Below are positions 9,676-16,505 of a stretch of DNA of 64,000 nt, in pieces. The notes under the pieces were generated by a model. It made no database searches. It saw only the letters and a list, made by a program, of their open reading frames with translations, and was not told the origin of the DNA. Position numbers and translations under genes: made by a program. Source of the DNA: Calothrix sp. HK-06 (GTDB lineage: Bacteria > Cyanobacteriota > Cyanobacteriia > Cyanobacteriales > Nostocaceae). Each line of letters starts with the position of its first letter. Positions within the stretch are counted from its first letter, which is position 1. The stretch lies in contig NZ_MRCD01000007.1 of NCBI RefSeq assembly GCF_001904745.1, forward strand, positions 62,001-126,000. Reading direction: 5' to 3'.

Positions 9676-9703
9676 GTTGGGTTGTGCTGTCGCTACACCC
9701 AAC
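9676..9703. terminator. Bidirectional hairpin between DUF2854 gene and crr7
   Basis: GTTGGGT (9676-9682) pairs with ACCCAAC (9697-9703) between convergent stops. It is a member of the dispersed GTTGGGT...ACCCAAC repeat family also found at 37346, 39560 and twice at 60193-60265. Confidence 0.55.
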
Positions 9704-9710
9704 CTATTAT

Positions 9711-9971
9711 CTATTTTTCTAAGCGCACAGCATACCATTGCAGGTACTCTCCGGGACCAAGGTCTAACTCGCAACTGGTATCAATTAAATGTTTTACTTG
9801 TGCTTCTACTGTATCAAATTGGCGCAAATCATTAGGTAAATTTTCAGAGTTTAGCTTCAGTAAGGTAGCTTTGAGCTTTTCATGTAACTCCGAGACTGAG
9901 ATAATTTGTTCGGGTTGGTTGGTTTCGAGGACGACAAAATAATCTTCCTCATACATTATTGAATTTGGCAT
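9711..9971 (-). CDS. Chlororespiratory reduction protein 7 (Crr7-like)
   Basis: The 86-residue soluble protein matches the CRR7 family, which in plants is needed for accumulation of the chloroplast NDH-1 complex and is widespread in cyanobacteria. Recognisable blocks are the MYEEDYFVVLETNQPEQ start, the central Leu-rich helix and the highly conserved end HLIDTSCELDLGPGEYLQWY. The role in cyanobacteria is inferred from the plant homologue. It is the minus-strand reading; a similar-length open frame on the plus strand is only its shadow. Confidence 0.88.
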   Translation of the reverse strand: MPNSIMYEEDYFVVLETNQPEQIISVSELHEKLKATLLKLNSENLPNDLRQFDTVEAQVKHLIDTSCELDLGPGEYLQWYAVRLEK

Positions 9972-10464
9972 TTTACAGATTAGTTGTATTTTCTAAAACT
10001 TTGGCTTACTAGTATACATGTTCTCTTGGTGAGCCATGTGTGATTATTTCTTTAATTCTAATAGTGTGCGTTGTCTGAATGGCGCCTTTTATAGCAAGCA
10101 GTAGAGCATCATTTTTTTAGAGAATGAGATTAGACGGGAATAGATGGGAAATATAAAATTACACCTAGCTGTCTATAGGTTAAAAAAGTAAACCAATTTT
10201 TGTATCTTGTATACAGTGTCTATGCATCACCGTCATTTACTGCCCGTATTAATTTCGTTAAATCATCACAAAATTCACAATGCAGTATTTTACTGCTGGC
10301 ATTTTTATCATCTTAGATATCTAAGTAATTCAGCGTAATAAATATTTTTTAAATATACATATATAAATAGTGTAACTTACGCAAAATCACTCTTATAGTA
10401 TACAACTTTTTGCGATAAAAAGCTCGCTAACAACCAAATTTAAAATATTTTTATTACGCAACTC
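9972..10464. other. AT-rich intergenic region upstream of the diguanylate cyclase
   Basis: No gene or RNA is recognised. It contains one GGCGCC site (10082) and long A/T runs. It should hold the divergent promoters for crr7 and the response-regulator gene. Confidence 0.4.
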
Positions 10465-11502
10465 ATGTCAGGGAAAAGACCAATTACGATTTCTAGTAAA
10501 CCACCTTTGATTCTTGTGGTTGATGATGATAAAATCATGCGGTTATTACTGCGTGAGTTTATGGAAAAAGAAGGTTATCGAGTAGTTGAAGGAAATAATG
10601 GTAAAGATTGTCTAGAAGCTTTTGCTTTAGAAAAGCCAGATTTAATACTGCTGGATGCGGTAATGCCAGAAATGGACGGTTTTACTTGCTGTAAAGAACT
10701 GCTTCAGATTGCCAAGAATAATCTTGCCGTTGCACTTGCCAACTTTGACAGTGGTAATGGTTCACTTGGTAATACAGTGATTTCCAAGCTTTGGGAACGA
10801 ACTCCAATATTGATGATTACTGGACTAGATGACCCAGAGTCAGTAGACCATGCGTTTGAAGTTGGAGCTAGTGATTTTGTGACTAAACCTATTCACTGGG
10901 CAGTATTGCGTCAGCGAGTCCGAAGACTATTACAGCAAGCTCAACTTTATAAACAACTAGAAGCGGCAAACCAAGCTTTACAGCAACTTGCAAACGTTGA
11001 TGGGTTGACAAATGTCGCAAATAGGCGCCACTTTGACCAATGTATCAATTCCAAGTGGTTAACTCTAGCACAAGAAAAGGCGCCATTATCACTGATATTA
11101 TGTGACATTGATTATTTCAAACGTTACAACGACAAATATGGACATCCAGCAGGAGATACATGCCTGCAAAAAGTTGCTACTGTCTTGAAATACACAGCAC
11201 AAAAACACCAGAATTTAGTCGCGCGTTACGGTGGAGAAGAATTTGCGGTAATTATGCCATATACCACTGCTGCCAGTGCAGTGAGTATTGCAGCATCAAT
11301 GCAAGCAGGAGTACGCGAACTGGAACTAGTCCACGTTGAATCTGCTGTCAGTCAATATGTAACCTTGAGTTTAGGAGTCGGCACAATTATTCCGAGTTTT
11401 GACTCCTCACCCCAAGAGTTAATAACAATTGCTGACAAAGCGCTATACCAAGCCAAAGAACAAGGGCGAAACCGTATTATCATTAAACAAGCACAAACTT
11501 AA
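10465..11502 (+). CDS. PleD-type response regulator with GGDEF diguanylate cyclase domain
   Basis: A receiver domain (about residues 14-155, phospho-acceptor Asp64 in LILLDAVMPEMDGF, KPIHW lysine at 141) is joined to a GGDEF domain (about 175-340) with active-site GGEEF at 256-260. The product would make cyclic di-GMP on phosphorylation. The receiver carries an insertion of roughly 25-30 residues between helix 3 and strand 4 (NNLAVALANFDSGNG...). The inhibitory I-site RxxD is replaced by KHQN (247-250), so product feedback is probably lost. No cognate kinase is adjacent. The GGEEF motif is intact, so an active enzyme is likely. Confidence 0.92.
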   Translation: MSGKRPITISSKPPLILVVDDDKIMRLLLREFMEKEGYRVVEGNNGKDCLEAFALEKPDLILLDAVMPEMDGFTCCKELLQIAKNNLAVALANFDSGNGSLGNTVISKLWERTPILMITGLDDPESVDHAFEVGASDFVTKPIHWAVLRQRVRRLLQQAQLYKQLEAANQALQQLANVDGLTNVANRRHFDQCINSKWLTLAQEKAPLSLILCDIDYFKRYNDKYGHPAGDTCLQKVATVLKYTAQKHQNLVARYGGEEFAVIMPYTTAASAVSIAASMQAGVRELELVHVESAVSQYVTLSLGVGTIIPSFDSSPQELITIADKALYQAKEQGRNRIIIKQAQT

Positions 11503-11859
11503 TGAATTTAATCAGAGAAATGAATACATAAAAAACCATTTTGTCAAATTCAAAAATTAGTAATAACACGTATAAAAAAACTTTAAAATAATTATTTTCA
11601 AATTAAAAGTGCCAGAACTGATGATTACCAATTCTGACACTCTATTTACAGTCTATTTTTTTATGTAGGAGTCATAAAAAAGGTTGACTCCTGTTTAATA
11701 ACGGTTATTTATTTTCAGGATCTTTATATAGGCTGACCCCGTTTCAACAATTATTAGTTTCTCAGAAATTTTGGCATTTTCAAATTTTCTAATATTTTTT
11801 TAATGTTTCCTCACCTTTAATTGCGACATGTTGCGTTGTGTGAACAATCATTACGTTAA
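11503..11859. other. Intergenic region with two stem-loops
   Basis: No gene is seen. Two hairpins follow the diguanylate cyclase. The first pairs AGTGCCAGAA (11608-11617) with TTCTGACACT (11632-11641), one mismatch. The second pairs AGGAGTCA (11667-11674) with TGACTCCT (11685-11692), perfect. Either could end transcription; neither has a classical U-tract immediately after it. Confidence 0.45.
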
Positions 11860-12156
11860 TCATTTTGATTTTCGTTGCTCCCGTTGAAGTTCCCATCGCC
11901 AAAGAAACCCCATGAGAGCAATGACTCCTACTTGTAGCGCAAAATTAGGCAATGCAACTTCAACATCACGCCCAGCTATAATTTGGGATAAAAATACAAA
12001 GGCGCCGATAAAACCAGAAGCAGCACAACCAACATAAATAAACTTGCGAAACCCTCGATAAGGAGCAGCCATCTCAGCTACCAAACGCGCTCTTATTTCT
12101 GGGTCGAGTTGAGAAGCGCGTCCCTTAACCTGTTCAGACGAATTTTTTTCTACCAT
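11860..12156 (-). CDS. DUF3493 domain-containing membrane protein
   Basis: This 98-residue protein has two hydrophobic segments (about 38-58 and 69-85). The family core is QLDPEIRARLVAEMAAPYRG followed by FRKFIYVGCAASGFIGAFV. DUF3493 occurs in cyanobacteria and in plant LPA1-type photosystem II assembly factors; a photosynthesis-related membrane role is therefore an inference. The gene is divergent from the adjacent tRNA-Thr gene, only about 45 bp away, so their promoters overlap. Confidence 0.87.
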   Translation of the reverse strand: MVEKNSSEQVKGRASQLDPEIRARLVAEMAAPYRGFRKFIYVGCAASGFIGAFVFLSQIIAGRDVEVALPNFALQVGVIALMGFLWRWELQREQRKSK

Positions 12157-12200
12157 ATTTATGCAAATAGTGCTATAGTTGTGTAGAATTTATATTGTAT

Positions 12201-12273
12201 GCCGATGTGGCTCAGTTGGTAGAGCACTCGATTCGTAATCGAGCGGTCGCGGGTTCAAATCCCGCCATCGGCT
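12201..12273 (+). tRNA. tRNA-Thr (anticodon CGT)
   Basis: The cloverleaf is complete. Acceptor arms GCCGATG and CATCGGC pair over 7 bp, the D-arm includes GCTCAGTTGGTAGAGC, and the anticodon stem CTCGA/TCGAG encloses loop TTCGTAA. The T-arm is GCGGG TTCAAAT CCCGC, and the discriminator base is T. Anticodon CGT reads threonine codon ACG. CCA is not encoded. The DNA downstream holds decayed toxin-antitoxin genes. Confidence 0.96.
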
Positions 12274-12478
12274 TAGTAAAGTTATCAGTAGTTTTCGCAA
12301 TATCACCATGAACGTTTTTATGACGCGAATGGTGAGGTTTGTAATAACTTCCGTAAACCGATAATCCGCAAGCTTGATATTCTGTCATACCAGGAAAAAG
12401 TTCTTTACCTGGGTTTTCTTTACGCCATGATAAAAAATCCTCTGGCATCGGTACAGTGCGCTGGTCAGTTTGTGCCAC
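12274..12478 (-). other. Short unrecognised open frame beside tRNA-Thr, possible gene remnant
   Basis: A minus-strand frame begins MAQTDQRTVPMPEDFLSWRK near 12478 and reads on through the tRNA gene, which cannot be coding. The first 65 residues are not low-complexity and could be the start of a lost gene (ENPGKELFPGMTEYQACGLS). No family was recognised. Its position between a tRNA and toxin remnants fits mobile or accessory debris. Confidence 0.25.
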
Positions 12479-12515
12479 TTGCTCCTGCCCTGCTAGACTG
12501 GAAGCTCACAAATCA

Positions 12516-12536
12516 TAGCACTTGGTGCTATATAAT
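12516..12536 (+). promoter_or_regulatory. Palindrome plus -10 box before the relE-like fragment
   Basis: TAGCAC (12516-12521) and GTGCTA (12525-12530) form a perfect inverted repeat directly abutting TATAAT (12531-12536). The pair lies 19 bp before the ATG of a RelE-like fragment. This looks like a former toxin-antitoxin promoter with its operator, kept after the gene decayed. Function is inferred. Confidence 0.4.
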
Positions 12537-12554
12537 AAGTGAAGGACTTATAGT

Positions 12555-12686
12555 ATGGTGATCTACAAAACCCGATGGTTCGACCGTTGGGCACGCAAGC
12601 AGGGACTGGATGACCTTAGTCTTTGCGCTGCCCTTAAACTACTGCATATAGTTCAGAAACGGGGGTTGGAGAGTGTAATCATTTAA
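12555..12686 (+). pseudogene. RelE/ParE-family toxin, truncated remnant
   Basis: The 43-codon frame starts MVIYKTRWFDRWARKQGL and continues DDLSLCAA, which is the N terminus of the RelE-like (COG4737-type) toxins, normally about 110-125 residues. After that the sequence (LKLLHIVQKRGLES) no longer matches, and a stop follows. The catalytic C-terminal half and the antitoxin are absent. It is therefore a broken toxin gene, probably harmless. Confidence 0.6.
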
Positions 12687-12713
12687 GGGGTTAACCGTTA
12701 ACGTTCCGAATTT

Positions 12714-12904
12714 TTATTGCTCGAATTCTTGCATTAGTATTTTATGATCTTTCCACATATCAAGGCGCCCATCACGATAGATTTTAGCGATAAATGGAGC
12801 GGGATGCTTACGAACAAACTCTTGCATAGGGACGATAGCATTTAAAAGATTGTTGCCATATCTTCCCCTGATACACTTTGAGAGGCAAAGGCAAACATTT
12901 TCAT
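12714..12904 (-). pseudogene. PIN-like toxin, C-terminal remnant with frameshift
   Basis: Two adjacent frames join into the end of a PIN-like domain protein. FAFASQSVSGEDMATIF ends at a stop near 12850, and a shifted frame continues VPMQEFVRKHPAPFIAKIY and then DGRLDMWKDHKILMQEFEQ. Cyanobacterial PIN-like toxins usually end with this PAPFIAKIYRDG block. The N-terminal catalytic half is missing. The adjacent upstream DUF433 fragment is the expected antitoxin partner. Family assignment is from recall of the motif. Confidence 0.5.
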
Positions 12905-12963
12905 ATTGACACTTTTGTCAAAGTGATTGTCATGAACTTAAACAGTAATAGTTTTAGGCTCAG

Positions 12964-13032
12964 TCATGCGGCATCACTAATAGAGTAGGTTTGGATGTCT
13001 CTAGGGTCTATTCCTCCGTAAAGGTCAGTCAT
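12964..13032 (-). pseudogene. DUF433-type antitoxin, N-terminal remnant
   Basis: The 22-codon frame MTDLYGGIDPRDIQTYSISD followed by AA and a stop matches the first residues of DUF433 antitoxin proteins, which typically start with an LYGGxDPREIPxYS motif. Everything after that is lost. It sits upstream of the PIN-like toxin remnant in the usual antitoxin-toxin order. Confidence 0.5.
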
Positions 13033-13069
13033 AAACGTATTTGCCAAGAGACGTTATTATTAATTATAG

Positions 13070-13633
13070 TCAAAGTTTTAATTCAAATCCTGGTAAAACA
13101 TCTTCGCCAGAAAGTTTAACTGGGAGTGCAACGACTTCTACAGGTTGCGCTTGGCGATAAATCTCTACCTCTTGATCTTGAGGATTCACTAGCCAACCTA
13201 AACGTAAACCATTTTCCAAATATTCCTTCATCTTGTCTTGCAAGCGTTTAAGAGCATCAGTTTCAGAACGCAGTTCAATCAAAAAGTCAGGTGTAAGGGG
13301 TGGAAATTTTTTATGCTGTTCAGGAGTCAATGCATTCCAACGCTCTAAACTTACCCAAGCAGCATCGGGAGAACGATTGGCGCCACTTGGTAATCTAAAA
13401 ATAGTCGAAGAACTAAAAACTTTACCTAATTTACTTTGGCGATTCCAAATTTCTAAATCGGTAATCAAACCAGCTTCGTTATTACCGCTTTCTCCTCCGA
13501 CTGGCGCCACAATAACTAACTCCCCATCAGCATTCAACTCTAGGCTTAAATCACGGTTTGCCATGCACAATTGATAAAATTGCTCGTCTGTTAGATGAGC
13601 GATTGGCTCTAAATTTAGCACAACGGTATTCAT
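13070..13633 (-). CDS. Uma2 family (DUF820) putative endonuclease
   Basis: The 187-residue protein has the Uma2 fold of the PD-(D/E)XK nuclease superfamily, which is greatly expanded in cyanobacteria. Visible marks are LTDEQFYQLCMANRDLSLEL, the SPDAAWV block with the first acidic residue (about 93), and PDFLIELRSETD (about 119-130), which gives the ExR variant of the active site. The function of these proteins is not established; a link with mobile DNA has been proposed. It is intact and stands alone next to a patch of decayed toxin genes. Confidence 0.9.
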   Translation of the reverse strand: MNTVVLNLEPIAHLTDEQFYQLCMANRDLSLELNADGELVIVAPVGGESGNNEAGLITDLEIWNRQSKLGKVFSSSTIFRLPSGANRSPDAAWVSLERWNALTPEQHKKFPPLTPDFLIELRSETDALKRLQDKMKEYLENGLRLGWLVNPQDQEVEIYRQAQPVEVVALPVKLSGEDVLPGFELKL

Positions 13634-14353
13634 GGAAAATTTCCTGTTCTTTTAAATCAAATATAACTCAAATCCAAGTAAAACGTTAGTAGATGAATTG
13701 ATAGAGGTAAATTTTAATGCGGAAGAAGATTAGAGCCGCTCTTGATGACCCAGACCATAATTGGGAATTTTGATTTTACATTTGAAATTTTCACTCATTA
13801 TCTATTTATGTAGTTAAGTAGGTGGGTGTAAAAATTTATAACTATGTCGTCACGAGTGGAACGGGATAAAACGAAGCAATCGCAAGCACTTTGGGAGTTT
13901 TACATTTCGTTACATAGTTCGGTTTATTTGAGCCTACCTACTTATATTGACTACACAAATAGTTGAATCATTTACTTTTGTTAAAAACAAATTGAACAAC
14001 ACTTGTTCTAATATCAAAGCTATGAATAACCTATTTATTGCAGTACGAACTAACTTTATTGTCGATTGGATTTTAGATAGTATTCTAAATATTATTTTCA
14101 ATCAACCTTTGTGAATGGCTTTTTAAGTTTATTGATGTATGGATTTTTAATAGATTGGGAAAAATCGTATTCTTTCATGAGAAAAAATCACGGTATTGTT
14201 GACGTTTAGTTGCTAAACATGTAAAATTCGGCACACTTAATGTTTGTCGTTGGCTTGTGGCGCCTATATTTGTTTATTCTTTGATAATAGCTGATTTCAC
14301 AGGATAGCTTGGTCTGAATCTATATAAGTATAAGTTTATAAAATAGAGGTGTT
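13634..14353. other. Long AT-rich intergenic region with a foldback element
   Basis: No intact gene is seen in these 720 bp. An imperfect inverted repeat of about 55 bp per arm spans 13802-13961 (listed separately). A tiny frame at 13717 (MRKKIRAALDDPDHNWEF) could be the end of a lost gene. The rest is A/T-rich with no recognised promoter or RNA. Confidence 0.4.
13802..13961. repeat. Imperfect foldback (inverted-repeat) element
   Basis: The left arm (from 13802, CTATTTATGTAGTTAAG...) aligns with the reverse complement of the right arm (ending 13961, CTATTTGTGTAGTCAA...). They share GTAGGTgGG near the middle and AACTATGT at the inner end. Many differences are transitions that would still pair as G-U in RNA. 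About 48 bp separate the arms. It may be a decayed MITE or a structured RNA. Confidence 0.45.
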
Positions 14354-14551
14354 TTGATGACTCAAATCAATTATGATGGTATCTCAGACCAACAGTTAAA
14401 GCAGTATTTTCTTCGGAACCGTGAAGATAAATTAGCACTTCAGGCGTATTTGGATAGGTTAAGCACACGCGAAGGTAAGGTTATTGCTACTGCTAATGAC
14501 CCTGATTTTGAGGCAAAATTAAAGCGGCAATTGAGGAAAAAATGCGAATGA
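14354..14551 (+). CDS. Small DUF6887-like protein, apparently frameshifted near its end
   Basis: The 65-residue product resembles the small DUF6887 proteins of cyanobacteria: SDQQLKQYFLRNREDKLALQ, AYLDRLSTREG, DPDFEAKLK. A sensible Shine-Dalgarno, GAGGTG, lies upstream. After DFEAKLK the frame reads RQLRKKCE and stops, while the +1 frame reads AAIEEKMRMKGKS to a stop at 14565, which looks more like the family's end. One base was probably lost near 14521. Function unknown; no DUF6888 partner follows. Confidence 0.55.
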   Translation: MMTQINYDGISDQQLKQYFLRNREDKLALQAYLDRLSTREGKVIATANDPDFEAKLKRQLRKKCE

Positions 14552-14651
14552 AAGGCAAGTCTTAGAAATGTCACGTTTCAGCTATGGAACTTTAAAGTAA
14601 GGAAATACTCAAAATTATTACATTTGGTGTATGGATTTTGCGTTGATGCTA

Positions 14652-14717
14652 AGAAACCTGGTTTCTTTTGGTTTTGTTGAGGATTGTTGTGTTCAGTGAT
14701 GAAGAAACCAGGTTGCT
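14652..14717. repeat. 66-bp foldback element, AGAAACC type, copy 1
   Basis: The outer ends are AGAAACCTGGTTTCT (14652-14666) and AGAAACCAGGTTGCT (14703-14717), inverted relative to each other with one mismatch. Each end is itself palindromic. A second element with exactly the same length lies at 20916-20981. It is located just beyond the 3' end of flv1. Confidence 0.6.
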
Positions 14718-14744
14718 GGTTTTTGGTGGCATAAGCCACCTTAC

Positions 14745-16448
14745 TTAGTAGTGGTTGCCTGATTTGCGGTGGTGGACTGCGGTGACACCATCTTGGTTCA
14801 GGACTTTACCGTCGTCTACTGTGGCGTATACTAGCCAGTGGTCGCCTACTTCCATACGGTCTTTGACGGTGCATTCTAGGTAGGCTAAGGCGCCTGTTAA
14901 TACTGGTGAACCGTTTGCTGCTTCGGTTGTTTCTAGTCCGGCAAATCTGTCTTGTCCGGGTGCGTAGTTTTTCATGAAGTGTTTACGAATTTCTCGACCT
15001 TCTGCCAAAATGTTGACGACGAAGGTGTTTCCGGTGTGCATGAGAGGTTCTAATGCGCGGTCTTTGGCTACAGATATTGTTAAACCAGGGGGACTAAAGC
15101 TTGCCTGTGATATCCACGATGCCAGCATAGCGCTTGATACATCGCCTTGCTTTGCGGTAACTACTGACATTGAACCCAGAATTCTTCCTACAGCTTGTTC
15201 TAAACTGCTTGCAGGTGCGCTGGCAACACGCACCCGGTTTGTGCGTTTGATAGCTTGGGCAAAGTCGGTTCCTGCTTCTTCACAGAATTGAATAGTTTTG
15301 TCGTCGGGTTTGAATTTGACGCGGATGGGGTCAAAACCAAAACGGTATCCTCCGTCCTTGAGTTTTGTTTCTAATATGTCGATAGCTTCACCACTCCAAC
15401 CATAGGAACCAAATACTCCTGCTAATTTGGTTTTACTAGCGTTGGCTAGGACTATTCCTAAAGCTGTTTGTACGGGTGTAGGTGCGTGTCCTCCTAGTGT
15501 GGGGGAACCCATAATAAACCCTGCTGATTTTTCTACTGCCTCTTGAATTTCTGCTGGGTCGGCAAATTCACAGTTGATTGATTCTACCCTTACACCTGCT
15601 TTGGTTATTCCATAAGCGATGGCTTGAGCTACTGTTGCGGTATTTCCGTATGCCGAAGCGTAAATTAATGCTACGGTGTTTTCTTGGTTAGTTTGTTGTT
15701 GTATCCATTCGCGGTACGCTTTGGTTAGTTCGATTAATCCATAACGAACCATTGGTCCGTGGTTAGGAGCATACATTCGCACTTTCAAGTCGGATAGTTT
15801 TTCTAGTGCTGTATCAACTTGACGCGCATGAGGCGCCATTACGCATTCAAAGTAATATCTTCTATCCTCTAGGAACGATTGCCAACCTTCGTCAAATACT
15901 TGGTCGCCACATATATGGGCACCAAATAATTTATCTGTGTATAAAATTTCTGTTTGCGGGTCGTAGGTGCAAAGTTCGTCAGGGTAACGGGGGTTAGGTG
16001 TTGGAATAAATTCGAGGTGGTGTCCTTTTCCTAAATCTAGTGTTTCTTCACCACGTTTTACTAATATAGGTAAATCTGGATTTTCTAACGCACCGCGTAA
16101 ATTGATGGCACCTGGATTAGAACAGACGAACGTAATTTGGGGTGCAATTTCAAATAAAGTCTTTAATGTTGCCGCACGGTTGGGGTTGACGTGACCGAGA
16201 ATTACATAATCTATCTTTTTAATATCAACCCGTTGCTGTAACGCATTTAAGAAAATTTCTGTAAAGGTTTCTCCAGGTGGGTCAATAAGGGCTATTTTAT
16301 TGCCTTCAATTAAAAAACAATTGGCAGTAGTACCCTTCGCTAAAGCATACTCAACTTCAAATCTTAAACGTGCCCAACTGCGAGAACGAAATACGCGCGT
16401 ATCTGTAGCAACTGGCAAAACTTGAACATCACGAGGTTTTATTGACAT
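14745..16448 (-). CDS. flv1: Diflavin flavoprotein Flv1 (non-canonical iron-ligand type)
   Basis: The 567-residue protein has three parts: a metallo-beta-lactamase-like domain (about 30-240), a flavodoxin domain (about 262-400, start VALIYASAYGNTATVAQAI) and a C-terminal flavin-reductase domain (about 425-567). In cyanobacteria Flv1 works with Flv3 to reduce oxygen to water with electrons from photosystem I, without forming reactive oxygen. The usual HxExDH ligand block reads GHVNPNR (H86, N88, N90, R91), and the later ligand positions read NPRYPD and YTDKLFG. This is the B-type pattern expected for Flv1. It follows flv3 by 57 bp. Confidence 0.9.
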   Translation of the reverse strand: MSIKPRDVQVLPVATDTRVFRSRSWARLRFEVEYALAKGTTANCFLIEGNKIALIDPPGETFTEIFLNALQQRVDIKKIDYVILGHVNPNRAATLKTLFEIAPQITFVCSNPGAINLRGALENPDLPILVKRGEETLDLGKGHHLEFIPTPNPRYPDELCTYDPQTEILYTDKLFGAHICGDQVFDEGWQSFLEDRRYYFECVMAPHARQVDTALEKLSDLKVRMYAPNHGPMVRYGLIELTKAYREWIQQQTNQENTVALIYASAYGNTATVAQAIAYGITKAGVRVESINCEFADPAEIQEAVEKSAGFIMGSPTLGGHAPTPVQTALGIVLANASKTKLAGVFGSYGWSGEAIDILETKLKDGGYRFGFDPIRVKFKPDDKTIQFCEEAGTDFAQAIKRTNRVRVASAPASSLEQAVGRILGSMSVVTAKQGDVSSAMLASWISQASFSPPGLTISVAKDRALEPLMHTGNTFVVNILAEGREIRKHFMKNYAPGQDRFAGLETTEAANGSPVLTGALAYLECTVKDRMEVGDHWLVYATVDDGKVLNQDGVTAVHHRKSGNHY

Positions 16449-16481
16449 GGCAGTTAAAAAGTTAGGAGTTAGTAGCTTTCA

Positions 16482-16498
16482 GGTGGGCACTGCCCACC
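16482..16498. repeat. Dispersed hairpin repeat between flv3 and flv1
   Basis: GGTGGGCA-C-TGCCCACC is a perfect 8-bp stem in the short gap between two co-directional genes. It may attenuate flv1 relative to flv3 or stabilise flv3 mRNA. It is also the intact version of the sequence interrupted by the MITE at 61851. Confidence 0.6.
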
Positions 16499-16505
16499 TT
16501 ACGAT

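Noticed and set aside
9682-9942. 86-residue plus-strand ORF over crr7
   Set aside because: The minus strand matches the Crr7 family exactly; this is its shadow.
12212-12478. 88-residue minus-strand ORF across tRNA-Thr
   Set aside because: Its last residues (GFEPATARLRIE) are the well-known false protein read antisense through a tRNA gene; only the first part might be a remnant.
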